A stretch of 64,000 nucleotides of DNA from Brevibacillus brevis (GTDB taxonomy: Bacteria; Bacillota; Bacilli; Brevibacillales; Brevibacillaceae): positions 4,515,501 to 4,579,500 of the forward strand of contig NZ_CP134050.1 in assembly GCF_031583145.1 (NCBI RefSeq), in the 5' to 3' direction. How positions within the stretch are numbered: the first letter of the stretch is position 1; each line of letters opens with the position of its first letter. The position numbers and the translations under genes are program-made. This document shows, piece by piece, positions 42,301 through 50,940 of the stretch. The notes beneath the pieces were generated by a model. That model ran no database searches and was not told the DNA's origin. It worked only from the letters and a program-made list of their open reading frames with translations.

Positions 42301-43857
42301 TAGAAGTCCGGTGATTTAAGTCAGTTGTATCCGTCTCTTCGGCATGAAAAAAGAGGAAAACAACCCAACCAACGCCGAAATGAGCAGGTCCGACACCGCC
42401 TCCATCATCACGGATTTCGGTTTTGGACATGCCGAAATACCGGTTTGGGGTCGTTTCTTCTTAAACCGGCATAGTTTTTTCAGATTTTGAACGATTGCCG
42501 TGAGCAGTGCCTGCTCCTGCATGCAATCCAGGCCGCGGCTCCGCGCGCGACCCAGGCCATGCGCGACTTTGCTTTCGGCAAACACATGCTCGCACCGCGT
42601 CCGTAACTTTTGCAGATGACGGTAAGAACCCTTGAGCTGAATTTGTTTGGCTTTGTTGCGGATTTGGATTTCTCGGATTTTGGCCAGACGCTTGCGTTGT
42701 TTCTTCGGATCGTTCGTTTGGCGTTTCCAAGTCGGTACATCTTCCAGTGCCAGGTTGCGAAGCGAAACCAGAGGAATAATCCCTTGCTCGAACAGCGCTT
42801 GCAGATAATCTGTCGTACCGTAGGCTTTATCGGCAGAAAGCGTGCGAATCCGGATTTGCGGATGGGCAAAACGGATCGCGGCCAGCTGTTGCAAGCTCGT
42901 CTCGCGTTCAGCCGTTCCGGACGCGATGCTCGCTTGCGTAGACAGAATGACGCCGGATTTGACATCCGTCACATGATGCACCAAATACCGCAAATGCGCT
43001 TCCTGACCGTTGCTCTTTTTGTACAAGCGAGCATCCGGGTCCGTCACGCTGCGGTAGGTCTTGTTCGAGAACCTTTTGCCATGAAAATCTTCATGTGTCG
43101 CTTCGTCTTCCAGACGCCGTTCTGTTCGCGTGGGCGGTGCGGGCGGCCGTCTGTCATCATCGGAATCAGCGGCGTCACCTTCGGGTTGCTCGTCTTGCCG
43201 GGCCATGCGAGCCAGGTAGTCTTCAATCGACTCCACAGGTGCCAGAGTGATTTCTTTCAAGCTGTGGATAGAAGCGTTGGCGCGTACTTGGGAACCGTCG
43301 ACTCCCGCATCTACATCGGGTTGGACCAGTCCGGCGGCGATGCACTGATCGACGACATGTTTCATGAGCGTGTCGAAAATACCGTGTTTTCGCCACAATT
43401 TCCGGGTCTTCACCAAGGTCGTCCGATCCGGCAGGGACGGCCTGGATGGATCCGGGCGCAAGACGGATTCGAAATCCAGTCCGCAAAACCACAAGTAGCC
43501 CCCATGCATGGGCAACAGTTGATACAATTCCCGTTCGGAATGGTTGAACAAATACGAAAGCAGCATGAGTCGAACCATCCGCTCCGGGTCAGCCGCCGGG
43601 CGTCCGGTACGTTCCGTATACAGCGGCGCCACCCAATCATGGACGATGGAAAAATCAAGCGCTTCGTTCAGTTGGCGCAAGATGTGCTTTTTCGGTACGA
43701 GTTCATCCATATCCACAAATTGGAACATCTGAGGCTGGATAGCCGATGACTTATAGGCTTTCATGTTCAATCACTCTTTCGATCATCGTGTTACGATATA
43801 AATTCGACAAACCCGTGATAAAGGCCTGCTTACGCGGACTTTTTCACCGGACTTTTA
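42301..43857 (-). mobile_element. IS1182-family insertion sequence
   Basis: A complete-looking element of about 1557 bp with one transposase gene. The ends are imperfect inverted repeats: TA(G)AAGTCCGGTGA at the left, inward from 42301, and TA(A)AAGTCCGGTGA at the right, inward from 43857. Internal G at left and A at right differ. I see no convincing target duplication (left flank GAATCAT, right flank GATGTTAT). It sits between cimA and the likely cimA promoter. Confidence 0.85.
42316..43764 (-). CDS. IS1182-family transposase
   Basis: DDE-type transposase of 482 residues, filling the element. The N-terminal domain has MFQFVDMDELVPKKHILRQLN and DPERMVRLMLLSYLFNHSERELYQLL. The catalytic core has VDAGVDGSQVRANAS and LSADKAYGTTDYL (the D..D part), and RTRCEHVFAESKVAHGLGRARSRG, with the Glu. 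ATG 43764 is preferred over a TTG two codons earlier. The reading frame is intact, so the element could still be active. Confidence 0.92.
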   Translation of the reverse strand: MKAYKSSAIQPQMFQFVDMDELVPKKHILRQLNEALDFSIVHDWVAPLYTERTGRPAADPERMVRLMLLSYLFNHSERELYQLLPMHGGYLWFCGLDFESVLRPDPSRPSLPDRTTLVKTRKLWRKHGIFDTLMKHVVDQCIAAGLVQPDVDAGVDGSQVRANASIHSLKEITLAPVESIEDYLARMARQDEQPEGDAADSDDDRRPPAPPTRTERRLEDEATHEDFHGKRFSNKTYRSVTDPDARLYKKSNGQEAHLRYLVHHVTDVKSGVILSTQASIASGTAERETSLQQLAAIRFAHPQIRIRTLSADKAYGTTDYLQALFEQGIIPLVSLRNLALEDVPTWKRQTNDPKKQRKRLAKIREIQIRNKAKQIQLKGSYRHLQKLRTRCEHVFAESKVAHGLGRARSRGLDCMQEQALLTAIVQNLKKLCRFKKKRPQTGISACPKPKSVMMEAVSDLLISALVGLFSSFFMPKRRIQLT

Positions 43858-43867
43858 GATGTTATCC

Positions 43868-43896
43868 AGTATACCATAGCCCAAATCGAATTAGAA
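43868..43896 (-). promoter_or_regulatory. Candidate cimA promoter cut off by the IS
   Basis: On the minus strand TTCTAA (43896-43891) and TATACT (43873-43868) are spaced by exactly 17 bases. Transcription would start near 43861, only a few bases outside the right inverted repeat at 43857. It points towards cimA, which now lies 1.6 kb away beyond the element. The -35 is weak. Confidence 0.45.
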
Positions 43897-43917
43897 CGTG
43901 ACCACTATAGGTTTTTT

Positions 43918-44757
43918 CTATGCACGCATAGGCAAGACAAACGAAGCTGTCCGCTCGATCGCTTCCTCCAGCTGCGGCGTGCTTCCCAAAAAGGGATGCT
44001 TGGCACCAAACGTGTGGTCTGCCCCCTCGATCCAGGCCAGTTCACTGTTTTTCGCCGCCTGATGCAGGCGCTCTGCCCCTTTCACCAGTCTGGCAAAGTC
44101 ATTTTTGCCTTGGATGATGCACAAAGGCTGGGGCATCATTGCGACCTTTTTCAGTAGATCGTACGCTTCCCGGTTCTGGTCGACGTCGTCGATGACAGCC
44201 CGTGAGATGGGCATATTCTGGCCCGTGCGCGCATTGGGTATGTATCCGACGCCATTGTCCGCGATTTGACGGCGCAGCTTTTCATCGAACAGATTTACGT
44301 CCGCGATCCCGTTCCAGGTAATGATCCCCGCGACCTTGGAATTCCCTGCCCCAAACAGGATGGCATCGCCCCCGCCCTTGCTGTGGCCGAGAACGAAAAG
44401 CCGGCCGGTATCCACGTGAGCCGGCAACGGGAGCCGTCCCGACAAGGCCCATTCCGTCAGGATCTGCAAATCGGCGATCTCGCGGGCATACGTATTGCGC
44501 CCGAATTTCTCCAGTTCGTCAAACTCCGTCAAGCTCTCCCCGACGCCGTTGCACGTAAAATTGAAGCGGATCGTCGTGATCCCGCGATTCGCGAGAGAAT
44601 CCGCCACGTACGGAAAGCTGCCCCAGTCCTTGAAGCCTTTGAATCCATGGCAGAACAGCAGCAACGGCTGCCCGTTTCCTGCCGATGCCTCCGTGTGGAC
44701 ATTGCCCCGGAGCGTCAATCCTTCGTCCACGGGAATCGAAAATGCTTGCTGGCCCAT
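43918..44757 (-). CDS. Alpha/beta hydrolase (esterase/lysophospholipase-like)
   Basis: Predicted serine hydrolase of 279 residues. The nucleophile elbow is GHSKGGG, with Ser in the family's GxSxG. LLFCHGFKGFKDWGSF forms the oxyanion region. The catalytic His lies in GADHTFGAKHPF and an acidic partner in VIDDVDQ or IIQGKNDFA. ATG 44757 has GAGGTGGGAG upstream; longer readings extend across the terminator region and are not used. The substrate is unknown. It is the first gene in front of the IS element. Confidence 0.88.
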   Translation of the reverse strand: MGQQAFSIPVDEGLTLRGNVHTEASAGNGQPLLLFCHGFKGFKDWGSFPYVADSLANRGITTIRFNFTCNGVGESLTEFDELEKFGRNTYAREIADLQILTEWALSGRLPLPAHVDTGRLFVLGHSKGGGDAILFGAGNSKVAGIITWNGIADVNLFDEKLRRQIADNGVGYIPNARTGQNMPISRAVIDDVDQNREAYDLLKKVAMMPQPLCIIQGKNDFARLVKGAERLHQAAKNSELAWIEGADHTFGAKHPFLGSTPQLEEAIERTASFVLPMRA

Positions 44758-44822
44758 GCGCTCCCACCTCTCTCCCTTTTTTCTTCTATTATGCCTCGCT
44801 TTGGACCGAAAAGAAACCAAAG

Positions 44823-44856
44823 AGGCATGAGCGGCGCTGGTGGCCTGCTCATGCCT
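44823..44856 (-). terminator. Terminator overlapping the yheC stop
   Basis: AGGCATGAGC (44823-44832) pairs with GCTCATGCCT (44847-44856). The stem includes the last codons of the YheC gene, and a T-rich tract follows on the minus strand. Confidence 0.75.
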
Positions 44857-45985
44857 TTTTTTCACGGAAGTATCCGCTCCTTGTGTTCGCTTCATCCTCC
44901 GTTTTTTCCAACAAGGAAAGGGCGTACTCCAACGGTCTGCGTATGGCCAGTTGATACCGTTGTTTCTGGCCGAGCTGCCGGAAGATGTCCCGCCCCGGTT
45001 TGGGATTGATCTCGATGATCCACACCCTTCCCTGTACGTCGATACCCAAATCAAATCCGAACTCCATCATTTGCCCGTAATGCTCTTCGATGCGAGCCAC
45101 CGTCTTCAGCGCGAGCTCCCGGCATTCGCGAATGATTCGCTCCGCCGCTTCCTTCCCGAACCGCTCCGTCAAAAACAGCGCAGCAGGCATTGCCTTTCCG
45201 CCCCCGTGCAAATTGGAGGTCGACAATTGCGGAGAGCCGATGCGCAGCCCCATTCCCGTGACTTTCCATTGCCCGCTCCCGTCCTTTTGGACAAGCAGCC
45301 GGGCGTCCACGACCCGATGCGGCACCAGTTCCAGTTCCAGCCCCTGCTGAAGGAAAAACTGCTCTTTTCCGTGCTTTTCCCGCTCCATCCACTCCTCCAG
45401 CCGCTTGCACAAAGCAGCCTGGGAATACAGCCTTTCACTGCTTTTGGCCTGCTTCTTGGTTCTTCCGTACAATCGGTACCCCTTCTCCAGCCTCTCCACA
45501 CGCAATATGCTGCGTCCGCCTGTTCCATTCGTCGGCTTCAGGTACAAAAAGCGATGGTGCTTCATCAGCAAGGACAGATTCTCCCTCGAATAGGGCAACG
45601 TTTGCGGCAGCCACCTTTCCAGTGCGGGATCCTGTGCCAGCACTTGATGTACCTGAAATTTATTGGAAAATCGGCTGTTGGCATAACGAAACCAGTTTTG
45701 CTTGCGGAAGGGCAGGTAGAGACTGTGCTTGGGAAGCGGGTAGTAGCGATAGCGGTCGATGACGATGTCCGGCCAGTCAAACCATTCACTCTTCCAGCCT
45801 TTCTCGGCGGGCACGTACCCTCTGATCCTCTTCTCTGCGTAACGGACATCTTGTGGGCCGAACAGGAATACGTTCGCCCCCAGCTCACGTCCTGCCTTCA
45901 CCAAACGGCGCAAATAAACGGGTTCCGTAAATCCGTCTTCTCTTCGAAAGGTCAGTATGCCGATCCGTTTCCTCACCCGGGGCAT
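44849..45985 (-). CDS. YheC/YheD-family spore-coat-associated ATP-grasp protein
   Basis: ATP-grasp-fold protein of 378 residues, of the YheC/YheD family linked to the Bacillus endospore coat. Landmarks: RIGILTFRREDGFTEP near the start, FDWPDIVIDRYRYYP, RFLYLKPTNGTGGRSI, the ATP-binding VVDARLLVQKDG, and GFDLGIDVQGRVWIIEINPKPGRD at the metal site. Such proteins are expressed in sporulation. The ATG at 45985 has AAGGAGG three to four bases upstream, a tight spacing. Its enzymatic substrate is not known in the family. Confidence 0.9.
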   Translation of the reverse strand: MPRVRKRIGILTFRREDGFTEPVYLRRLVKAGRELGANVFLFGPQDVRYAEKRIRGYVPAEKGWKSEWFDWPDIVIDRYRYYPLPKHSLYLPFRKQNWFRYANSRFSNKFQVHQVLAQDPALERWLPQTLPYSRENLSLLMKHHRFLYLKPTNGTGGRSILRVERLEKGYRLYGRTKKQAKSSERLYSQAALCKRLEEWMEREKHGKEQFFLQQGLELELVPHRVVDARLLVQKDGSGQWKVTGMGLRIGSPQLSTSNLHGGGKAMPAALFLTERFGKEAAERIIRECRELALKTVARIEEHYGQMMEFGFDLGIDVQGRVWIIEINPKPGRDIFRQLGQKQRYQLAIRRPLEYALSLLEKTEDEANTRSGYFREKKA

Positions 45986-46047
45986 CTCCCTCCTTCGTTT
46001 GGCTGTCTCGCTTACCTTATCCAGTTTATGGCCAAACGCATAAAAAA

Positions 46048-46075
46048 GCGCCTTCGCCCGGCTAGGCGAAAGCGC
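46048..46075 (-). terminator. Terminator of the M20 amidohydrolase gene
   Basis: GCGCcTTCGCC pairs with GGCGAAaGCGC around a six-base loop, followed by TTTTTTA on the minus strand. Confidence 0.82.
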
Positions 46076-46099
46076 ATATTCTCAAGGAAATTGGCATGT

Positions 46100-47293
46100 T
46101 TACCTCTGATGCAGCTCCAGGTAGCGAAGGGCGGTTCGACCGAGCAGCTCGCCTGCGACCAGCATGGCGTCCTCATCGATGTCAAAACGCGGATGATGGT
46201 GCGGATATGTGGCGAGCTTGTCGGGATTCCCCGCACCCACGAACAAATAGGCCCCCGGTACCTTCTCCAGGTAGTAGGAGAAGTCTTCGCCTCCCATCAA
46301 TGGCTTCATCGGCTCTACGCGGCTCTCTCCGAATGCCTCGATCGCCGCTTCCCGGGCAATGGCCGCTTCCTTCTCTCCGTTGATCACAGCCGGATAGCCT
46401 CGCTCGTAACGGACGACTGCGCGGCCTCCGAGCATGGCAGCCGTCCCCTCCGCGATTTCTGCGAGGCGCTGCTCCGCGCGGTCGCGCACATCCGGCAGGA
46501 ATGTCCGCACTGTACCGGTAAGCCGGCAGCTGTCGGCGATGATGTTGTTGTTGTCCCCGCCGTTAAACGTACCTACCGTCACGACGACACTCGCCAGCGG
46601 ACTGATGTTGCGGCTCGCGATGGTTTGCAGGCTGCCGACGATTTGCGAGCCAATGACGATCGAATCGACGGTTTCCTCCGGCACGGCTCCGTGCCCGCCC
46701 CGTCCCTGGATCTCGATGACGAAATCGTCCGTATTGGCCATGATCGGCCCCGGGCTGATGAATACCTTTCCGACCGGCAGCATGGACCAGAGATGCACAC
46801 CGAATATGGCATCTACCCCGTCGACAGCGCCATCTGCCACCAGCTGCATCGCACCGCCCGGCGATTCTTCCTCCGCATGCTGGAACAGGAAGCGGATTTC
46901 CCCGGCGAACTGGTCGCGTCTTGGCGCCAGCACGCTCGCCAGCCCCAACAGCTGGGAGGTGTGGCCGTCGTGCCCGCAAGCGTGCATGACACCCGGCACT
47001 TTCGATTTGTACTCTACTTCCTTCAGGTCCTGGATGGGGAGGGCGTCGAAGTCCGCACGCAATGCCACTGTCGCTCCCGGTCGGCCGCCTCGCAGCACGC
47101 CGACGACTCCCCGGCCGCCTACGCCTGTGCGCACCTCGTCAAATTTCAATTCTCGAAGAATTTCCGCAATAAATGCGGGGGTCTTCTCTTCCTGAAAAGA
47201 CAGCTCTGGATACTGGTGCAGATGACGTCTCCAGCCAATCATCTGCGGCTCCATCGCCCGGAGCAGTTCGTTTAGTTGATCCTGTAAGGACAT
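46100..47293 (-). CDS. M20-family N-acyl-amino-acid amidohydrolase
   Basis: Metal-dependent amidohydrolase (HipO/YxeP/N-acyl-L-amino-acid amidohydrolase class), 397 residues. Key motifs: RRHLHQYPELSFQE, HACGHDGHT with the metal His and Cys, FQHAEEESPGGAM with the catalytic Glu, and GGEDFSYYLEKVPGAYLFVG. Metal ligand HHHPRFDIDE occurs near the end. ATG 47293 has GGAGGAGAG upstream. It lies alone; the possible substrates include N-acetyl or other N-acyl amino acids. Confidence 0.92.
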   Translation of the reverse strand: MSLQDQLNELLRAMEPQMIGWRRHLHQYPELSFQEEKTPAFIAEILRELKFDEVRTGVGGRGVVGVLRGGRPGATVALRADFDALPIQDLKEVEYKSKVPGVMHACGHDGHTSQLLGLASVLAPRRDQFAGEIRFLFQHAEEESPGGAMQLVADGAVDGVDAIFGVHLWSMLPVGKVFISPGPIMANTDDFVIEIQGRGGHGAVPEETVDSIVIGSQIVGSLQTIASRNISPLASVVVTVGTFNGGDNNNIIADSCRLTGTVRTFLPDVRDRAEQRLAEIAEGTAAMLGGRAVVRYERGYPAVINGEKEAAIAREAAIEAFGESRVEPMKPLMGGEDFSYYLEKVPGAYLFVGAGNPDKLATYPHHHPRFDIDEDAMLVAGELLGRTALRYLELHQR

Positions 47294-47383
47294 GATCCTC
47301 TCTCCTCCACCATTTCGCATTCGAATCCTAGCACGTTGTTTGTCCCTATCATAGCAGAAATCCGTCAAAAAGGGAGAGGAATA

Positions 47384-48382
47384 CTAAGCAAAAGCAGCGA
47401 GTCTGCGCTTCCGATCCGCAAACAAAACCACCCCGCAATAGCCTGCTCGCTTGAGCGTCGCGCACGCCTCCGCCCAATGCTGGCCGACCTGCTCCGGGTA
47501 GCAGGCGCGGGACGCTACTGTCACCGGGACCTCGTGATGCGCCAAAATTTCCAGCCATCTCCCGGACGGGCTTCCCCCGCGCTGGGGCGTGCTGGCCAAT
47601 AGCGAAGTCGGCAGCTCTGCTGCCACATCCCGGCGCCGCAGCGCACGCGCAATCCGCTGGTAGTAAGGAAGCAAGGCGGTCTCGTCCCGCATGAAGCCAA
47701 AAGACTGCAAACCGTCATCATAGGCGAGCAGATCGAAAAGTCCGCTTTGTACGGCTTGCTCCAGCCAATCAAAGTAATGGCTGTACAAAACGCTTCGCTC
47801 CATTCTTTTCAGCCGCTCCCGCGAATCGGCGACGATCAGCCCCAAACCCTTGGGAAACTTTACCGCCCCGATGCACACATCCCAAGGGCCTTGCTCTATG
47901 AAGCAAGCGAGGTCTGCTTCCCCGCCCGGAAAATAGTCGAGCTCCAGCCCGATCCGCAGCGCGACCCCTGCTTCTTCCCAGCGCGGTCGCTCCTCGCGCA
48001 AGAAAGCGACGTAATCGGAAAGCGAATCGACGGCGACCTGCTCCAGCCACCTGCGCTGCGCCCTGCCCGCCTGGTCGCCTCCGAGGTGCAGATGCTTCTC
48101 GTAATAAGGCTTGCCCTCGGAAAAACGATACAAATGCTCGGCAATGCAAACCTCTTGCAGCCCCGCCTTCTTTGCCTGCCTCAGATACAGATCAAGCCAC
48201 TCCCGCGAGAAGGGACCCTTTTGGAGGCGGACGGCCAGTCTCCCTACCATTTCCTCCGCCCATTCTCTCCTTCCTTGACCCTCATCTTGCCGGTGTGCCG
48301 CCTGCAGAGACTCCGCTGTTCGATTCAGCCATTCCAGCGAATACGGCCCTTCTTCCAGACGCACGTGAAAATCTGCCTTCAT
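47384..48382 (-). CDS. PHP-domain protein, histidinol-phosphatase-like
   Basis: PHP-superfamily protein of 332 residues. The N-terminus is MKADFHVRLEEGPYS. The usual first metal motif is DxHxH; here residue 8 is Arg, giving D-F-H-V-R. Other expected metal ligands are seen: EVCIAEHLYRF (Glu, His), IGLELDYFP (Glu), and LLAYDDG/SHYFDWL. The region 20-75 carries two short similar units (GPYSLEWL and GPFSREWL), as if the N-terminus had partly duplicated. ATG 48382 is preceded by GGAGGGGATGGG. Histidinol phosphatase is the nearest known activity, but the altered site leaves it uncertain. Confidence 0.75.
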   Translation of the reverse strand: MKADFHVRLEEGPYSLEWLNRTAESLQAAHRQDEGQGRREWAEEMVGRLAVRLQKGPFSREWLDLYLRQAKKAGLQEVCIAEHLYRFSEGKPYYEKHLHLGGDQAGRAQRRWLEQVAVDSLSDYVAFLREERPRWEEAGVALRIGLELDYFPGGEADLACFIEQGPWDVCIGAVKFPKGLGLIVADSRERLKRMERSVLYSHYFDWLEQAVQSGLFDLLAYDDGLQSFGFMRDETALLPYYQRIARALRRRDVAAELPTSLLASTPQRGGSPSGRWLEILAHHEVPVTVASRACYPEQVGQHWAEACATLKRAGYCGVVLFADRKRRLAAFA

Positions 48383-48560
48383 CCCATCCCCTCCATCCAT
48401 CCCCTCCATGGGTTTGTCCGAACCCCTCTTCTTCTTTATTATGTGGAAGATGGATGACATATGTCGAAAGAGAAAGGCGAGCACAGTAAGGTTCACCTCT
48501 GTATAATAGAGGGTGGGAATCGTTGGAAAATCGGTTGCTGCGCAAAGGAGGCAGACAGAA

Positions 48561-48746
48561 ATGTTCGGGATCATAGTCGGGTGCTTGGTGGGAGGCATCC
48601 TGCTTGTCGCTTATGCGAGCGACCGCCAAGCGAAGAAACGCCGCGATTCGTCTGCCCGAACGGCGGGCGCACATTTGCATTTGGCAAATGCCGCCGTAGG
48701 GGAAGCACTTATCAGAAATGCCATGGGGTCGTTCGATGATTGTTAA
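48561..48746 (+). CDS. Small single-helix membrane protein, 61 residues
   Basis: Not recognised. A good ribosome site (AAAGGAGG, nine bases upstream) precedes ATG 48561. The product starts with one hydrophobic helix (MFGIIVGCLVGGILLVAYAS), then a basic segment (DRQAKKRRDSSAR), and an Ala-rich tail. It ends 27 bases before the GTG of the HD-domain gene, so the two are probably co-transcribed. Confidence 0.6.
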   Translation: MFGIIVGCLVGGILLVAYASDRQAKKRRDSSARTAGAHLHLANAAVGEALIRNAMGSFDDC

Positions 48747-48773
48747 AAGCGAAAGATAGAGAGGAGTAACACG

Positions 48774-49382
48774 GTGCTGTTTGATAAGGAAATCATCGGT
48801 TGGAACAAAGTCCATGACGTCGCAATCGACTCGGCAGAACTGCTGCGGCTGCATGGATGCGAGCATACGGGCGTTCACTCCCGTCGTGTCGCTGCGGAGG
48901 CAAAAAGCCTTGCTGAGCGCTTCGGCTCCGATCCGCACGCGGCCATGGTCGCCGGATATTTGCACGATATCAGCGCGATTTACCCCAATGATCACAGAAT
49001 CGCCGTCGCCAGACAACTCGGGATTGAAATTTTGCCCCAAGAAGAGGCCTTCCCGATGATCATTCACCAAAAACTATCTAGGGAGATGGCGGAATCCTTG
49101 TTCGACGTCAGCGATCCCGCCATCCTCTCCGCCATCGAATGCCACACCACCTTGAAAGCAAACCCATCCCAAATGGATCTGGTCTTGTTCGTCGCAGATA
49201 AAATCGAGTGGGACCAGGCAGGCACGCCTCCCTATCTCCCGCGCTTGCAAGCGGGGTTGGCCAAGTCGCTGGAGCATGCTGCGTACGCCTATTTGTCTTA
49301 CATGTGGGAGCAACGGGACAAGCTGCGCGTCCTGCACCCCTGGCTGAAAGACGCGTACCTGTGGCTCTCCGCCCGGCTGTGA
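48774..49382 (+). CDS. HD-domain hydrolase, YqeK-like
   Basis: HD-superfamily phosphohydrolase of 202 residues. Metal motifs: HTGVHSRRVAAEA (His), GYLHDISA (HD), ECHTT and LVLFVADKIE (Asp). The set resembles YqeK (symmetric Ap4A hydrolase), but it lies outside the usual nadD-yqeK-rsfS context, so the substrate is unsure. It starts at GTG 48774 with GAGAGGAG eight bases upstream. It follows the small membrane protein and ends before a terminator. Confidence 0.82.
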   Translation: MLFDKEIIGWNKVHDVAIDSAELLRLHGCEHTGVHSRRVAAEAKSLAERFGSDPHAAMVAGYLHDISAIYPNDHRIAVARQLGIEILPQEEAFPMIIHQKLSREMAESLFDVSDPAILSAIECHTTLKANPSQMDLVLFVADKIEWDQAGTPPYLPRLQAGLAKSLEHAAYAYLSYMWEQRDKLRVLHPWLKDAYLWLSARL

Positions 49383-49420
49383 CATGATTTTTCCGCAACC
49401 CGGGAACGCAAAAATCAAAA

Positions 49421-49447
49421 AAGCGGGAGAGTCTCCCTCTCCCGCTT
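49421..49447. terminator. Bidirectional terminator
   Basis: AAGCGGGAGAG and CTCTCCCGCTT are perfect 11-bp complements with a five-base loop, between the HD gene and folA. Confidence 0.85.
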
Positions 49448-49486
49448 GAAACGCCTGAGCCACCTGCCCCTTCATACGGCTCATTC

Positions 49487-49957
49487 TCATTTCCGATCGT
49501 ATACGTAAAACGTGTGCGGATGACGATTCTTCTCATCCACGATGCCTTCGCGCTTGTCCACCAAGATGAACGCGTCCCGATCCCACTCGGGGAAAAACGT
49601 ATCCCCTTCCGCTTCCAGATCGATTTCCGTGATGTATAGACGGTCTGCCACATCCAGAAACTGTCTGTAGATCTCGGCCCCGCCGAAAATGATGACATCT
49701 CCAAGCGCCAGCACTTCTTCTTTCGTATGGACCACATCGACGCCGTCCGGCTGAAAGTCCCGATTTCGCGTCAGTACCACATTGCGTCTGTTGGGCAGCG
49801 GCCTGCCCAGGGAATCGAACGTCTTGCGTCCCATGACGATCGTCTTGCCGGTCGTCAGCGCCTTGACGTGCGCAAGGTCAGCGGGCAGGTGCCACGGCAT
49901 GACGCCGTCCTTGCCGATCACCCGACCCTTGGCATAGGCGACCAAAAGACTGATCAT
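49487..49957 (-). CDS. folA: Dihydrofolate reductase
   Basis: NADPH-dependent reductase of dihydrofolate, 156 residues. The active-site start is [28 protein letters not shown] with the family's Trp and the catalytic Asp at LPADLAH. Later motifs are [20 protein letters not shown] and [13 protein letters not shown]. Its ATG overlaps the thymidylate synthase stop by four bases (ATGA), so the two are coupled. The pair regenerates folate after dTMP synthesis. Confidence 0.97.
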   Translation of the reverse strand: MISLLVAYAKGRVIGKDGVMPWHLPADLAHVKALTTGKTIVMGRKTFDSLGRPLPNRRNVVLTRNRDFQPDGVDVVHTKEEVLALGDVIIFGGAEIYRQFLDVADRLYITEIDLEAEGDTFFPEWDRDAFILVDKREGIVDEKNRHPHTFYVYDRK

Positions 49958-50748
49958 ACCGCCACCTCGCCTTTGATGTGCGGATGGGCTTCATACCCGA
50001 CGATCTCGATATCGTCATAGGTGAAGTCGAAAATCGATTTCACATCCGGGTTGAGCTTCAGCTTCGGCAGAGGCTTCGGCTCCCGGGTCATCTGCAGCTT
50101 GACCTGTTCCACGTGATTGAGGTACAGATGCGCGTCTCCCAGCGTATGCACGAAATCGCCCGCCTCAAGCCCGGTCACATGCGCGATCATATGGGTCAGC
50201 AAAGCGTAGCTCGCGATGTTGAACGGGACACCGAGGAACGTGTCACCGCTTCGCTGGTACAGCTGGCAGGAGAGCTTTCCGTTTGCTACGTAAAACTGGA
50301 ACAGCAGATGACAAGGGGGCAGCGCCATCTTGTCCAACTCCGCCGGGTTCCAGGCGCTGACGACCAAGCGGCGCGAATCGGGATTGCGCTTGATTTCATC
50401 AATGACCCATTGGATTTGGTCGACCGTCTTCCCGTCGCGTCCGGCAAACGAGCGCCATTGCTTGCCGTACACCGGTCCCAGATCCCCGTTTTCGTCCGCC
50501 CACTCGTTCCAGATCCGCACGCCGTTCTCCTGCAGGTAGCGGATATTCGTATCGCCGGACAAAAACCACAGCAGCTCGTGGAAAATGGATTTCGTATGCA
50601 GCTTTTTGGTCGTCACCAGCGGAAAGCCCTCGCTCAGGTCAAAGCGCATCTGATGTCCGAAGATGCTGATCGTTCCCGTGCCTGTCCGATCTTCCTTCGT
50701 GACGCCTTCGTCCAGAATGCGCCGGCACAAGTCCAAATATTGTTTCAT
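49954..50748 (-). CDS. thyA: Thymidylate synthase (ThyA)
   Basis: Makes dTMP from dUMP with methylene-tetrahydrofolate, 264 residues. The catalytic Cys lies in [12 protein letters not shown], the family Arg in the [10 protein letters not shown] strand, and [11 protein letters not shown] and [17 protein letters not shown] are conserved. The start has GGAGCGATCACG upstream. It is the first gene of the thyA-folA unit. Confidence 0.97.
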   Translation of the reverse strand: MKQYLDLCRRILDEGVTKEDRTGTGTISIFGHQMRFDLSEGFPLVTTKKLHTKSIFHELLWFLSGDTNIRYLQENGVRIWNEWADENGDLGPVYGKQWRSFAGRDGKTVDQIQWVIDEIKRNPDSRRLVVSAWNPAELDKMALPPCHLLFQFYVANGKLSCQLYQRSGDTFLGVPFNIASYALLTHMIAHVTGLEAGDFVHTLGDAHLYLNHVEQVKLQMTREPKPLPKLKLNPDVKSIFDFTYDDIEIVGYEAHPHIKGEVAV

Positions 50749-50881
50749 CGTGATCGCTCCTTTCTCGTCCTCATCTATACTACCGATTCCGCGGCGAAAT
50801 GGAAAGAAGGGAAATGCGTCCTTGGGGTCAAACCCGGCGGATGGCTGTCCTCCGCGGTCCCAGTCCCGTTTCCCGGCATGC

Positions 50882-50887
50882 TATAAT
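50882..50887 (+). promoter_or_regulatory. Extended -10 promoter of the MocR gene
   Basis: TGCTATAAT places a TATAAT at 50882-50887. Transcription would start near 50894, which excludes the upstream ATG at 50893 as the start of the regulator. Confidence 0.55.
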
Positions 50888-50940
50888 AGGAAATGCCAAC
50901 CAGTTTTGCCGGCACTCCCAAAAGAAAGCGTGATCGAAAC

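Noticed and set aside
42294..43865. A target-site duplication around the IS1182-family element.
   Set aside because: The flanks (GAATCAT and GATGTTAT) show no convincing direct repeat.
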